NCBI RefSeq assembly: GCF_000024905.1
Contig: NC_013522.1
Location: 1 to 64,000, forward strand
DNA: 64,000 nucleotides
Source: Thermanaerovibrio acidaminovorans DSM 6589
GTDB taxonomy: Bacteria > Synergistota > Synergistia > Synergistales > Synergistaceae
Reading direction: 5' to 3'
Below the pieces are notes generated by a model. The model was not told the origin of the DNA. It was given only the letters and a program-made list of their open reading frames with translations, and did no database searches. Shown in pieces: positions 17,200 to 26,443 of the stretch (positions are counted from its first letter, which is position 1; the number at the start of each line of letters is the position of its first letter). The translations under genes and the position numbers were made by a program.

Positions 17200-17907
17200 A
17201 TGCCGAGGGTTTTTAGTCTTTCACTGTTGTCTTTGTTGGTTGCGATGTTGATTGCCTCCGGTGCCAGCGGGTTCGTCAGCAAGAAGGAAGAAGGGGAGAG
17301 GCTGGGAATGGAGGTGCGGGGGAGGATACTGTCGTCCCACTACCACTCCAAGAGTGACCTAGCCCTATGGCGTCAGCTGGTCCATGGTCAGGGTATATCC
17401 CCGGTTGAGAGGATAGGGGCTGGGCTTGCCTTGGTGGATCGGTTGTTTCCTGGTGGAGATCCCTCCATGTGGTCCAGCGTCTCTGGTCTGATGGAGGAGG
17501 AGGTCCCTAGGTCCCTTGTGGCGGCGGACGCGGTACTTTACACCGCCTACCTGGCATACGAGGCCCTGCCGGAACCGGAGGGTGCGTGGCTGGCTTACAT
17601 CCTGATGAAGCCCTTCTTCAGCTCCTCCGGGGCTCGCCTGACATTCGGAAGGATCTGTCCTGAGCCACTGGCGGAGCTGATGGACAGGATGAGCCGGGAC
17701 GGTGTGGAGCCTCCGGAGGGTTGGCCCGAGCCTTTCAGGGTGGTGGGCTACTTCCCGATGGCCCACCCGGTCTCCGGGTCGGTTGCCATGGACCAGGTGC
17801 TTCTGTATGGCATGGAGAGGCTGGATAATCAGGGAAGACCCTCCGAACAGGGTAACGCTTACGCCTGGGACCGGGAGGCGGGGGTCCTCTACCGGATATC
17901 TCGGTAG
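17200..17907 (+). CDS. Secreted protein of unknown family
   Basis: I do not recognise this 235-residue protein. Residues 1-25 look like a signal peptide (MPRVF, then a Leu/Val-rich core ending SGASG). The mature part is acidic, without Cys pairs or repeats, and has Trp-rich amphipathic segments such as DPSMWSSVSGLMEEEV and GAWLAYILMKPFFSS. The ATG stands 7 bases after GGAGGGG. It lies between a glycosyltransferase and GDP-mannose synthesis genes, so a role in export or maturation of the surface glycan is possible but unsupported by any motif. Confidence 0.7.
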   Translation: MPRVFSLSLLSLLVAMLIASGASGFVSKKEEGERLGMEVRGRILSSHYHSKSDLALWRQLVHGQGISPVERIGAGLALVDRLFPGGDPSMWSSVSGLMEEEVPRSLVAADAVLYTAYLAYEALPEPEGAWLAYILMKPFFSSSGARLTFGRICPEPLAELMDRMSRDGVEPPEGWPEPFRVVGYFPMAHPVSGSVAMDQVLLYGMERLDNQGRPSEQGNAYAWDREAGVLYRISR

Positions 17908-17952
17908 AACGCCGGTTTCAATGGATCTCGTTACCTGGAGTTCGATCTGCCC

Positions 17953-19296
17953 ATGAAGGTTGTCATACTTGCCGGTGGAGGTGGCACCAGGCTTTTCCCC
18001 CTTTCACGGTCCTGGCTGCCCAAACAGTTTCTTGAGTTCGATGGGAAGCGTTCCCTCTTGGGCTTGACCTTGGAGAGGGCCATGGGGATAGTCAGACCTT
18101 CTGATCTCGTGGTGGTGACAAACCCTAAGCACCGGGATCGGGTCATGTTGGAGCTGGAATCGGTGGGAGCATTGGGGGCTCACCTGGTGTTGGAACCCGT
18201 GGGCCGCAACACCGCATCCGCGGTGGCCCTCGGGGCGTCATATCTGCTGAACCTTGGTGTCCCGCGGGGGGAGGTTATTTTGGTGGCCCCGTCGGACCAC
18301 ATCATGGGTCCAGCTGGGGAATTCGTTGGGGCGGTGGATAAGGCCTGTGAGCTGGCCTTGAGGGGCCGTTGGGTGGTTTTTGGGGTTAGACCCGCAGGTC
18401 CCGAGACCGGTTACGGCTATATAGAGGTTGGAGGTCCCGTTGGTCCCGGGTTCTTGGTTAGGTCCTTTCGAGAGAAGCCGGACGTTGAGTCCGCCAGGGC
18501 CTATGCGGAGGACCCGCGATACTACTGGAACTCCGGCATGTACTGTCTCACCCTAGGGTGTCTCATGGATCAATTGGAGCGGCATATGGAGGATCTGTAC
18601 CGATTGGTATCCCGTGGCTACGATGAATTTATCTCCGCCTTTGCCGACTCCCCGAGCGTGTCCATAGACCGGGGCCTGGCTGAGAAGTCCAGCGATGGGG
18701 CAATGGTGCCATTTAATGGAGATTGGAGCGACATAGGTTCCTGGGACGCCATATACAAATGGCTTCAGAAGGACGGAGATGGCAACGTGATATCCGGCGA
18801 CTGCGTTGCCTTGAACTGTGAGGGGTCTCTCATAATGGGCCAGGGGCGGCTCATCGCTGCTCTGGGTCTGCGGGACATGCTGGTGGTGGACGGTGGAGAC
18901 GCCATTTTAGTGGCTCCCAGGAATGAGTCCCAGCGGGTTGGTCTGTTGGCGGAGAAGCTTGCGAGTTTAGGGGGCCGAGAGTTGCCCGAACTCCTGGCCG
19001 GATGCGTTAATGGGGTATCCTGCAGGTCCCTGATCCGAGGGGTGGGTTACGATGTGACGGAGGTCCAGGTGAAACCTGGCGGCGCCATCGATCCACATCA
19101 TCACGCTAAGTCCAGCGAAAGTTGGGGGGTCATCGAGGGCAAAGCCCGGGTCACTATTGGTAACCGGGAGATGACGGTTTTGGCTGGAGATGGGGTGTGG
19201 GTACCCGTTGGAGAAAGTTGCCGGATCGAAAACGTTGGCGATGGACCCCTTCGGTTGGTGGTGGTTCGGATCGGACATAAGGTCTTTGGTGGGTAA
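17953..19296 (+). CDS. manC: Mannose-1-phosphate guanylyltransferase / mannose-6-phosphate isomerase
   Basis: It makes GDP-mannose from mannose-1-phosphate and GTP; the C-terminal cupin isomerises mannose-6-phosphate and fructose-6-phosphate. The 447-residue protein has the nucleotidyltransferase signature [12 protein letters not shown] at 8-19, the VAPSDHIM segment near 113-120, [10 protein letters not shown] near 175 and, in the cupin half, [17 protein letters not shown] near 374-390 with its metal-binding histidines. Length is slightly below the usual 470. It feeds the two GDP-sugar enzymes directly downstream. Confidence 0.92.
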   Translation: MKVVILAGGGGTRLFPLSRSWLPKQFLEFDGKRSLLGLTLERAMGIVRPSDLVVVTNPKHRDRVMLELESVGALGAHLVLEPVGRNTASAVALGASYLLNLGVPRGEVILVAPSDHIMGPAGEFVGAVDKACELALRGRWVVFGVRPAGPETGYGYIEVGGPVGPGFLVRSFREKPDVESARAYAEDPRYYWNSGMYCLTLGCLMDQLERHMEDLYRLVSRGYDEFISAFADSPSVSIDRGLAEKSSDGAMVPFNGDWSDIGSWDAIYKWLQKDGDGNVISGDCVALNCEGSLIMGQGRLIAALGLRDMLVVDGGDAILVAPRNESQRVGLLAEKLASLGGRELPELLAGCVNGVSCRSLIRGVGYDVTEVQVKPGGAIDPHHHAKSSESWGVIEGKARVTIGNREMTVLAGDGVWVPVGESCRIENVGDGPLRLVVVRIGHKVFGG

Positions 19297-19360
19297 GAAT
19301 AAATCCGGTGCGGATTTCGCGATGGGAGAGGATAGTGGCAATGTGGGGAGTGCGGATAAA

Positions 19361-20455
19361 TTGAAAAGGGCCCTCATAACAGGGATAACGGGACAGGATG
19401 GGGCGTACCTGGCGGAGTTTCTTCTGTCCAAGGGATACGAGGTCCATGGTCTCAAGAGGAGGTCGTCCCTCTTTAACACCGGCCGGATAGACCACCTATA
19501 CCAGGACCCTCACGTGGAGGGCCGAAGGTTGTTTCTTCACTATGGAGATCTGACCGACTCATCAAGCGTGATCCGGATCCTCCAGGAGGTTAGGCCCCAC
19601 GAGATATACAACCTGGGGGCCCAGAGTCATGTCAAGGTGTCCTTTGAGACTCCGGAGTACACCGCAAACGGAGATGGTCTGGGGGTTTTGAGGGTACTGG
19701 AGGCCATAAGGATCCTAAAGATGGAGGACAGTTGCAGGTTCTATCAGGCCTCCACCAGCGAGCTGTACGGAAGGGCCTCTGAGGTGCCCCAGCGAGAGAC
19801 CACCCCTTTCTACCCCCGTAGCCCCTACGGAGCGGCAAAGTTGTACGGTTACTGGATCACGGTAAACTATCGGGAGGCCTACGGGATCTTCGGTTGCAAC
19901 GGTATCCTGTTCAACCACGAGTCGCCCCTTAGGGGAGAGACCTTTGTGACCAGGAAGATAACCCGCGGGGCCGCTAGGATATCCCTTGGACTTGATGATA
20001 GGCTATACCTGGGAAACCTGGACGCCCGGAGGGACTGGGGACATGCCAGGGACTATGTTAGGGCCATGTGGATGATGCTTCAACACCACGAGCCGGGGGA
20101 CTACGTGATAGCCACCGGACGCTGTCACACCGTGAGGGAGTTTGCCGAGTTGGCGTTCTCTAAGGTTGGCATATCGTTAAAGTGGATTGGCAGCGGGGTG
20201 GAGGAGAAGGGGATCGACGCCGATACCGGCCGGGTGTTGGTGGAAGTGGATCCAAGATACTTCCGCCCCACCGAGGTGGACGTGCTCCTGGGTGATTACA
20301 CCAAGGCCCGTGAGACGCTGGGCTGGGAACCCACCGTGACCCCGGAGGAGCTGGTGGATGAGATGGTGTCTTACGATCTAATGTTAGCCGAGCGGGAGAG
20401 GCTTTGCTCCAGGTCCGGTTATCCCGTGCATCCCCCCATGGAGGGGGCGTTGTGA
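19361..20455 (+). CDS. gmd: GDP-mannose 4,6-dehydratase
   Basis: The first committed step to GDP-L-fucose: GDP-mannose to GDP-4-keto-6-deoxymannose. It is an extended short-chain dehydrogenase with the NADP-binding TGITGQDG at residues 7-14 and catalytic SPYGAAK near 154-160. The N-terminus from TTG at 19361, [14 protein letters not shown], matches the family start exactly, with GGGGAG ten bases upstream. ATG at 19322 and GTG at 19343 are in-frame alternatives giving longer proteins. The protein has about 364 residues. It overlaps the next gene by one base. Confidence 0.93.
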   Translation: MKRALITGITGQDGAYLAEFLLSKGYEVHGLKRRSSLFNTGRIDHLYQDPHVEGRRLFLHYGDLTDSSSVIRILQEVRPHEIYNLGAQSHVKVSFETPEYTANGDGLGVLRVLEAIRILKMEDSCRFYQASTSELYGRASEVPQRETTPFYPRSPYGAAKLYGYWITVNYREAYGIFGCNGILFNHESPLRGETFVTRKITRGAARISLGLDDRLYLGNLDARRDWGHARDYVRAMWMMLQHHEPGDYVIATGRCHTVREFAELAFSKVGISLKWIGSGVEEKGIDADTGRVLVEVDPRYFRPTEVDVLLGDYTKARETLGWEPTVTPEELVDEMVSYDLMLAERERLCSRSGYPVHPPMEGAL

Positions 20456-21411
20456 TGGCCTTCGACGTTCCGGGCCCAATTTTCGTTGCGGGGCATAGGG
20501 GTCTTGTGGGATCTGCGGTTATTAGGCGCCTATCGTCTCTGGGCAGAGAGGATGTTATAACCGCTGATAGGTCTGAGCTGGATCTTACGGATCAGGCGGC
20601 GGTAAGATCCTTCATGCGGCGAGTTCGTCCCGGTTGCGTGTTCCTATGTGCAGCCAAGGTGGGTGGGATAATGGCCAACGCCAAATATCCCGCGGATTTC
20701 ATAGGTGAGAATCTGGCCATAGAGGTGAACGTTATCCGGGAGGCCTTTGGAGCTGGGGTTGGGTTGCTTCTGTTCCTCGGGAGTTCCTGCATATACCCCA
20801 AGCTATGTCCGCAGCCGATCCGGGAGGATTACCTTCTGAGCGGGCCACTGGAAGCCACGAACGAGGCCTATGCGGTGGCCAAGATAGCGGGGCTTAAGAT
20901 GTGCGAGGCCTACAGCCGCCAGTATGGCGTGTCCTATATATCCGTCATGCCGTCAAACCTGTATGGTCCTGGTGATAACTTCCATCTGGAGACGTCCCAC
21001 GTTTTGCCCGCCATGATCCGCAAGTTTCACGAGGCCAAGGCAAGGGGAGCGGAACAGGTGGTCCTCTGGGGAACCGGGAGCCCCCGCAGGGAGTTCCTAC
21101 ATGTGGATGACCTTGCATGTGCGAGCGTGTTCCTTCTGGAGAACTATCGAGGCTATGAGCCGATCAACGTTGGGACCGGTACCGATGTTACCATAGCGGA
21201 GTTGGCCGATATGGTAAGGAACGTGGTGGGTTTTCGAGGGCGGGTTGTCTGGGATTCCAGCAAGCCGGACGGAACACCGAGGAAGCTTCTGGACGTTTCC
21301 AAGATAAGATCCATGGGTTGGAGCCCCTCAATAGGGCTTGAGGAGGGAATTCGCTCCACCTATAGGTGGTTCCTGGATAACTGGCGGGATGCCAGGGGGT
21401 ATGCCGGATGA
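20455..21411 (+). CDS. fcl: GDP-L-fucose synthase
   Basis: It epimerises and reduces GDP-4-keto-6-deoxymannose to GDP-L-fucose. The protein of about 318 residues carries the NADPH-binding GHRGLVGSA near 13-21, the SSCIYPKLCPQPIRED segment near 118-133 and the catalytic YAVAK near 139-143. ATG at 20455 overlaps the gmd stop (TGATG) and lies 7 bases behind GGAGGGGG; GTG at 20452 is the alternative. With manC and gmd it completes GDP-fucose synthesis. Confidence 0.93.
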   Translation: MAFDVPGPIFVAGHRGLVGSAVIRRLSSLGREDVITADRSELDLTDQAAVRSFMRRVRPGCVFLCAAKVGGIMANAKYPADFIGENLAIEVNVIREAFGAGVGLLLFLGSSCIYPKLCPQPIREDYLLSGPLEATNEAYAVAKIAGLKMCEAYSRQYGVSYISVMPSNLYGPGDNFHLETSHVLPAMIRKFHEAKARGAEQVVLWGTGSPRREFLHVDDLACASVFLLENYRGYEPINVGTGTDVTIAELADMVRNVVGFRGRVVWDSSKPDGTPRKLLDVSKIRSMGWSPSIGLEEGIRSTYRWFLDNWRDARGYAG

Positions 21412-22402
21412 GGATAAGGGTAAGCACCGCCTTTCCCCATTGGCCTCTGAAGTTGCAGAGCCCATCCGGTAGCGGAGTCTGGGATGGGGTCGAGTTCCTG
21501 GTGGACCAGGAGGTGGATCGGGCGGATGGATAGTCTTCGAGGGCGTTAGAGAGGTCCAGAGTACCGTCTGTCCCGGCGAGAGGGTGGTTTTGGTAACCTT
21601 TGAGCCTCCGGCTATAAAGTCCTACGACCCAAGGTACACCAGACAGTTTGCCCGAGTTCTCACGTGTCATGCCATGGACCATGGAGGGTTGATCCTGGGG
21701 CAACAGTGTCTTCCGTGGCACTACGGAAGGAACGTGTCCGGAGAGGGAGACGACAGGTTCCTGGAGAGCTACGACTCCCTTGTTGCGGACGATCCATTTT
21801 CGTGTAAGGAACGTTTGGCCTCCGTTATATGCTCCGCCAAGCGGAGCCGGGATTGTCACCGCCGTAGGAACCGGTTCGTGGAGCTCCTTGGGGGGGCTGG
21901 AATCGATGGGCTCGATCTCTTCGGCCGGGGCCGGGCCCGGGAGGTTTCCTGCAAAAGGGATGCCATTAGGCCCTACAGGTACCACGTGGTGCTGGAAAAC
22001 TCGTCATGCCCGCACTATTGGTCCGAGAAGCTGGCGGATGCATACCTGGGGGGGGCTTTCCCAATCTACTGGGGCTGTCCCAACCTGGAGGAGTACTTCC
22101 CTGAGGGTTCCTTCGCCCGGATAGACATAGATGATCCGGAGGGGGCCGTGAATGCCATTCGGGAGATCATTCAAAGCGATGCCTACTCCAAGGCTGTTCC
22201 GTTGCTTCGGCTGTGCAGGGAGCTGATTCTCGAGAGGTACAACTTCTTCCCTACAATGGCTAAGCTGATTAGATCCCTTGATGCGGGGGAGACCAGGCGA
22301 GTGACGCTGAGGCCCGAGGAACTCTTCTCCATCAGGGGGCGTATACGGCGGATCAGGTTAGGGATAAAGCGAATGATGGGCGCCGAGTGCGATATGAGAT
22401 GA
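21408..22402 (+). pseudogene. Fucosyltransferase (GT10-like) split by a frameshift
   Basis: The gene overlaps the fcl stop by 4 bases (ATGA, with AGGGGG before it). Its first frame encodes MRIRVSTAFPHWPLKLQ and ends at TAG 21531-21533 after 41 codons. From 21527 the next frame continues as WIVFEGVREV and runs to 22402. That part holds the alpha-1,3-fucosyltransferase signature ENSSCPHYWSEKLADAYLGG with FPIYWGCPN just after. One added base near GAT-GGATAG (21524-21532) would restore a single protein of about 331 residues. The change may be a true mutation, a phase-variation state without an obvious repeat, or a sequencing error. An internal start at 21584 would give a 272-residue fragment lacking the N-terminal lobe. 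Confidence 0.8.
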
Positions 22403-22488
22403 AGGGTCTGGAATCCCGCAACCCTTTCATCGACAGCGCCGAAGAGGGATGCTAATTTACTGAAAAATATGTATTTTACAGTCTCCGC

Positions 22489-22517
22489 TTGACAAATTGT
22501 CGTTGAGCATGGAGAAT
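22489..22517 (+). promoter_or_regulatory. Promoter of the cobalamin riboswitch transcript
   Basis: A perfect -35 box TTGACA (22489-22494), a 17-base spacer and GAGAAT (22512-22517, four of six consensus bases). It lies about 45 bases ahead of the first helix of the riboswitch. Confidence 0.65.
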
Positions 22518-22560
22518 TCCCCCCAAGGGATCTAGGGTCCCGGTATTTAAAAAACTTGAA

Positions 22561-22710
22561 CTGCTTCGGGTGAACGGGAAGCCGGTGAAAGTCCGGCGCG
22601 GACCCGCCACTGTAAGCCTGACTCTGCGAGCGTTATCCACTGGGGATTTGGATCCCTGGGAAGGGGCCCGTTAGGGGATGAGGGTGAGCCAGGAGACCGG
22701 CCCGGGGCAG
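22561..22710 (+). promoter_or_regulatory. Cobalamin riboswitch aptamer
   Basis: The conserved cobalamin aptamer core is plain: GGGAAGCCGGTGAAAGTCCG (about 22576-22595), then GACCCGCCACTGTAA (about 22601-22615) and GAGCCAGGAGACC in the 3' half (22686-22698). The ends close as a 10-bp P1 helix, 22561-22570 with 22701-22710, using two G-U pairs. These are the classical B12-box features, so ligand class is safe; adenosyl versus aqua/methyl preference is not decided here. It controls the aconitase gene, not a cobalamin transport or synthesis gene. Confidence 0.95.
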
Positions 22711-22722
22711 CGGCGGGAGAAG

Positions 22723-22843
22723 TCCGCGGAGATCGGACGTTCTACCGGGGTGACGCCATCAGGGTGGGCTGGGTCCTTCGTACCCTCCTTGTGGCATTGC
22801 ACGGATAGTTGGATCTTCGCGGAAGCGGAGGTCCATTTTTTTT
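22723..22843 (+). terminator. Riboswitch expression platform: terminator with competing antiterminator
   Basis: The terminator stem is GGATCTTCGC (22811-22820) with GCGGAGGTCC (22825-22834), a GGAA tetraloop and eight T residues (22836-22843). An alternative helix pairs TCCGCGGAGATC (22723-22734), just 3' of the aptamer, with GATCTTCGCGGA (22812-22823), 12 bp with one G-U, and would disrupt the terminator. This predicts transcription attenuation: cobalamin bound, terminator on; cobalamin absent, read-through into aconitase. Confidence 0.9.
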
Positions 22844-22889
22844 GATGCGGTAGCTTTGCTTATCTATCTAAAGAAAGGAGCTGTTGACC

Positions 22890-24824
22890 GTGGGACTCAC
22901 GCTAACCGAGAAGATCTTGAACCCTCACGTGGTTGAGGGAAGGCCTGAGAGGGGGGAGAGGGTAGGTATCAGGATTGACCAGACCCTCACCCAGGATGCC
23001 ACCGGTACCATGACGTATCTCCAATTCGAGGCCATAGGAGTGGAGCGGGTGAGGACGGAGCTCTCGGTTAGCTACGTGGATCACAACATGATCCAGGAGG
23101 ATTTCAAGAACCCGGATGACCATCGGTACCTGATGGACGTGGCCAAGAAATACGGGATAGTCTTCTCCCCCCCGGGCAACGGCATCTGTCACCAGCTTCA
23201 CGTGGAGCGCTTCGCGGTTCCGGGCAGGACTCTCCTGGGCAGCGACTCTCACACCCCCACCTCCGGCGGGGTGGGGATGCTGGCCATCGGAGCGGGGGGC
23301 ATGGACGTGGCCTTGGCAATGGCGGGGGAGCCCTTCTACGTCAACTACCCTAGGATAGTAAAGGTGCACCTGACCGGCCGTCTTGGCCCCTTCGTCTCCG
23401 CCAAGGACGTGATCCTGGAGGTGCTGCGCCGCATAGGGGTCAAGGGCGGGGTTGGCAAGGTGCTGGAGTACTGCGGTCCCGGTGTTGAGACCCTGTCGGT
23501 GCCAGAGCGGGCCACCATGGCCAACATGGGGGCCGAGACGGGGGCCACCTCCTCCATCTTCCCCAGTGACCAGGTTACCCGCCGTTGGCTGGCCGCTCAG
23601 GGCAGGGAGGAGGCCTTCGTGCCCTTGGAGGCGGACCCGGACGGGGTCTACGACCAGGAGATAGAGATAGACCTGTCCCGAGTGGAGCCCCTGGTGGCGC
23701 TGCCCCACCAGCCGGACAACGTGGTCCCCGTGAGGGAGGTGGCGGGGATGGAGATCCAGCAGGTCATGTTCGGCTCCTGCACCAACTCCTCCCTCCGGGA
23801 CCTGGAGTCGGTGGCCCACATCCTGGGGGACGGGCCGGCGCACCCGGAGGTGGACGCGGGCGTATCCCCCGGGAGCCGCCAGGTGCTGCACCACATAGCC
23901 GCCTCCGGCGCCCTGGAGAGGATCCTCTCCGCCGGGGTCAGGATCCTGGAGGTGAGCTGTGGGGCCTGCATAGGCATGGGCTTCGCTCCCCCCACCGAGG
24001 GGGTCTCCCTGAGGACCATAAACCGCAACTTCCTGGGCCGCTGCGGCCATAAGACGGGTAAGGTTTGTCTGGTTAGTCCCGAAACTGCCGCCGCCTCCGC
24101 TGTGGAGGGGAGACTGACGGATCCAAGGGACTTCGCCCAGCGCCGGGGTCTTAAGCCCTTCGTCTTCGTCCAGCCCGAGAGGTTCCACGTGGACGACCGG
24201 CGGTTCGTGTTCCCCCCCGAGGACGGATCTTCGATCCAGATCCGCCGGGGGCCAAACATAGCGCCCTTGCCCGCCATGGAGCCCCTGGGGGAAATGGTCT
24301 GCGGCCTGGTGCTTCTGAAGGTTGGGGACGATATAACCACCGATCACATAATGCCCGCGGGGGCCAAGGTCCTGCCCCTGAGGAGCAACGTCCCGGCCAT
24401 ATCAAAACACGTTTTCCAGGTGGTGGACGGCACCTTCCCCGAGAGGGCCCTGGCCTCCGGCGGTGGCTTCGTTGTGGGGGGCGCCAACTACGGACAGGGT
24501 TCCAGCCGGGAGCACGCTGCCCTGGCCCCCCGCTACCTGGGGGTGAAGGCGGTGCTGGTGAAGAGCTTCGCCCGGATCCACCTGGCCAACCTGGTGAACT
24601 TCGGTATCCTGCCCCTGGTCTTCCAGGATCCGGCGGACTACGACCGGATAGACCAGGGGGACCGGTTGGAGCTGGCCACCGATGAGGTGCGGGCCGGATC
24701 GGTCTTCCGGGTTACCGACGTCACCAAGGGCATCCAGGTGCCCTGCACCACCCCGGTGGGGGAGGAGGACCTCAATGTGATAATGGCCGGCGGCAGGCTC
24801 AACTACGTTAAGGCCCGACGATAG
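22890..24824 (+). CDS. acnA: Aconitate hydratase (aconitase), short Aquifex-type
   Basis: It interconverts citrate and isocitrate using a 4Fe-4S cluster. Cluster ligands are visible as GSCTNSS (Cys about 297) and SCGACIG (Cys about 357 and 360). The active-site segments GSDSHTPTSGG and, in the swivel domain, NYGQGSSREHAAL are intact. The length of about 644 residues fits the short aconitase group found in Aquifex and anaerobes rather than the 890-residue AcnA of enterobacteria. GTG at 22890 lies 9 bases behind AAAGGAG and is preferred; TTG at 22884 is too close to it. The gene is under the cobalamin riboswitch and precedes isocitrate dehydrogenase and citrate lyase. Confidence 0.93.
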   Translation: MGLTLTEKILNPHVVEGRPERGERVGIRIDQTLTQDATGTMTYLQFEAIGVERVRTELSVSYVDHNMIQEDFKNPDDHRYLMDVAKKYGIVFSPPGNGICHQLHVERFAVPGRTLLGSDSHTPTSGGVGMLAIGAGGMDVALAMAGEPFYVNYPRIVKVHLTGRLGPFVSAKDVILEVLRRIGVKGGVGKVLEYCGPGVETLSVPERATMANMGAETGATSSIFPSDQVTRRWLAAQGREEAFVPLEADPDGVYDQEIEIDLSRVEPLVALPHQPDNVVPVREVAGMEIQQVMFGSCTNSSLRDLESVAHILGDGPAHPEVDAGVSPGSRQVLHHIAASGALERILSAGVRILEVSCGACIGMGFAPPTEGVSLRTINRNFLGRCGHKTGKVCLVSPETAAASAVEGRLTDPRDFAQRRGLKPFVFVQPERFHVDDRRFVFPPEDGSSIQIRRGPNIAPLPAMEPLGEMVCGLVLLKVGDDITTDHIMPAGAKVLPLRSNVPAISKHVFQVVDGTFPERALASGGGFVVGGANYGQGSSREHAALAPRYLGVKAVLVKSFARIHLANLVNFGILPLVFQDPADYDRIDQGDRLELATDEVRAGSVFRVTDVTKGIQVPCTTPVGEEDLNVIMAGGRLNYVKARR

Positions 24825-24867
24825 GGCAATTATGATAATTCGGTAAAGCGAAGCAAAGAAAAAGGTT

Positions 24868-24988
24868 CCCCGGGGGCGGCCCTCTCGGAAGACGTAAACC
24901 CTTGCCCAGTTTGCTCCCCTTCCGGAGACGGCCAAAAGGTACCGAACGGCAGTAGCGCCTCCGCTTCCGCACCCCGGGGCTTTTTTTT
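24868..24988 (+). promoter_or_regulatory. Unassigned structured RNA leader with terminator between acnA and icd
   Basis: The 301-base gap between acnA and icd contains a dense fold. A closing helix pairs CCCCGGGG (24868-24875) with CCCCGGGG (24972-24979), one base before a run of eight T (24981-24988). Inside is a long arm: GGCC (24878-24881) with GGCC (24930-24933), TCTC (24883-24886) with GAGA (24925-24928), GGAAG (24887-24891) with CTTCC (24919-24923) and GTAAAC (24894-24899) with GTTTGC (24909-24914), capped by a nine-base loop. A separate hairpin GGGGCC-TT-GGCCCC (25087-25100) lies just before the icd ribosome site. It matches no riboswitch class I know. An attenuator or riboswitch is inferred. 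Confidence 0.55.
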
Positions 24989-25125
24989 AACTACCGCCAC
25001 GTTTTGCCTCTTGATGAGGGCTACGCGGGCTACATGGGTTGCCCGGATCCGTTGGCCGCGGACGGGGTGACTTCGGATCCCATAGCGGGGCCTTGGCCCC
25101 GAAGGAAAGGGAGGGAGCAGGTGTG

Positions 25126-26379
25126 ATGAGGTTTGAGGGACTGGAGCTCAAGATCTACAAGGCCCCCGAGAGCGGGGAGAGGATCCTCTTCGATGGTGGC
25201 CGCCTTCAGGTGCCGGACGAGCCGGTGATCCCCTACGTGGAGGGGGACGGCATCGGGGTGGACATAACCCCCGCCATGAGGATGGTGCTGGACCAGGCGG
25301 TGAGGAAGGCCTACGGGGGCAGGAGGAGGCTCCACTGGTGGGAGATCTACGCGGGTCAGAAGGCCATGGACATGTTCGGCACCGCGATCCCCGAGGACTC
25401 CTTCAACGCGGTGCGCTACTTCCGGGTGGCCATAAAGGGTCCCCTCACCACCCCGGTTGGAGGCGGCTTCAGGAGCCTGAACGTGGCGTTCAGGCAGGAG
25501 CTGGATCTCTTCGCCTGCGTGAGGCCCGTTAGGTGGTTCGAGGGGGTCCCCGCCCCTCTGAAGCGTCCCCAGGACGTGGACATGGTGATCTTCCGGGAGA
25601 ACACCGAGGACCTGTACGCGGGGATAGAGTGGGAGGAGGGTACCGATGAGTGCCGCCGGGTGATAGAGTTCCTCAAGGGTATGGGGAAGGAGATCCGGGT
25701 GGACTCAGGCATAGGCATAAAGCCCATCTCCAGGACGGGGACCGAGCGGCTGGTCCGGATGGCTATCCAGTACGCCATCGCCAACCGCCGCAAGTCCGTA
25801 ACCCTGGTCCACAAGGGGAACATAATGAAGTTCACCGAGGGGGCCTTCATGAAGTGGGGCTACGAGCTGGCCAAGCGGGAGTTCGGGCACGTGTGCATCA
25901 CCGAGCAGGAGGTGTCGGAGCTCCACGGGGGCGTGGTGCCGGAGGGTAAGATAGTGATAAAGGACCGGATCGCAGACGCCATGTTCCAGCAGATCCTCCT
26001 GCGTCCTTCGGAGTACGACGTTTTGGCCATGCCCAACCTGAACGGGGACTACATGTCCGACGCCCTGGCGGCGGCGGTGGGGGGCCTTGGTCTGGCCCCG
26101 GGGGCCAACATGAACGACCAGGTGGCCTTCTTCGAGGCCACCCACGGCACCGCCCCCAAGTACGCCGGTCAGGACAAGGTTAACCCCGGCTCCCTGATCC
26201 TCTCCGGGGTGCTCATGTTGGAGCACCTGGGCTGGAGGGAGGCGGCGGAGCTGGTGATAAGGGGCATGGAGAGGGCCATAAGCGAAGGGGTGGTAACCTA
26301 CGACCTGGCCCGCCAGCGGGAGGGGGCCCGGGAGGTCTCCTGCTCCGCCTTCGCCAGGGCCATATGCGAGAGGATGTAG
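25126..26379 (+). CDS. icd: Isocitrate dehydrogenase, NADP-dependent
   Basis: It interconverts isocitrate and 2-oxoglutarate plus CO2. The protein of about 417 residues is the length of the E. coli enzyme. The substrate-binding serine lies in [15 protein letters not shown] (Ser about 117), and the coenzyme site [17 protein letters not shown] carries Lys 345-Tyr 346, the pair that selects NADP over NAD. I chose ATG at 25126 because of GGGAG 8 bases before it and because upstream codons have no family match. In this operon the enzyme may run toward isocitrate, since citrate lyase follows. Confidence 0.94.
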   Translation: MRFEGLELKIYKAPESGERILFDGGRLQVPDEPVIPYVEGDGIGVDITPAMRMVLDQAVRKAYGGRRRLHWWEIYAGQKAMDMFGTAIPEDSFNAVRYFRVAIKGPLTTPVGGGFRSLNVAFRQELDLFACVRPVRWFEGVPAPLKRPQDVDMVIFRENTEDLYAGIEWEEGTDECRRVIEFLKGMGKEIRVDSGIGIKPISRTGTERLVRMAIQYAIANRRKSVTLVHKGNIMKFTEGAFMKWGYELAKREFGHVCITEQEVSELHGGVVPEGKIVIKDRIADAMFQQILLRPSEYDVLAMPNLNGDYMSDALAAAVGGLGLAPGANMNDQVAFFEATHGTAPKYAGQDKVNPGSLILSGVLMLEHLGWREAAELVIRGMERAISEGVVTYDLARQREGAREVSCSAFARAICERM

Positions 26380-26397
26380 GTTAGCGGGGCGGATGAT

Positions 26398-26427
26398 GGC
26401 GGGGGATGGATCCCCCGCCGTTTGTTT
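26398..26427 (+). terminator. Intrinsic terminator between icd and citD
   Basis: GGCGGGGGA (26398-26406) pairs perfectly with TCCCCCGCC (26411-26419) around TGGA, followed by GTTTGTTT. It sits in the 64-base gap between icd and the chosen citD start and could make citDEF expression partly separate. Confidence 0.7.
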
Positions 26428-26443
26428 GGGGGGGGTGTTAGAG

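Noticed and set aside
19190-19360. Longer upstream starts for gmd
   Set aside because: The extra residues overlap manC or lack family similarity; the protein from TTG 19361 matches the Gmd N-terminus exactly.
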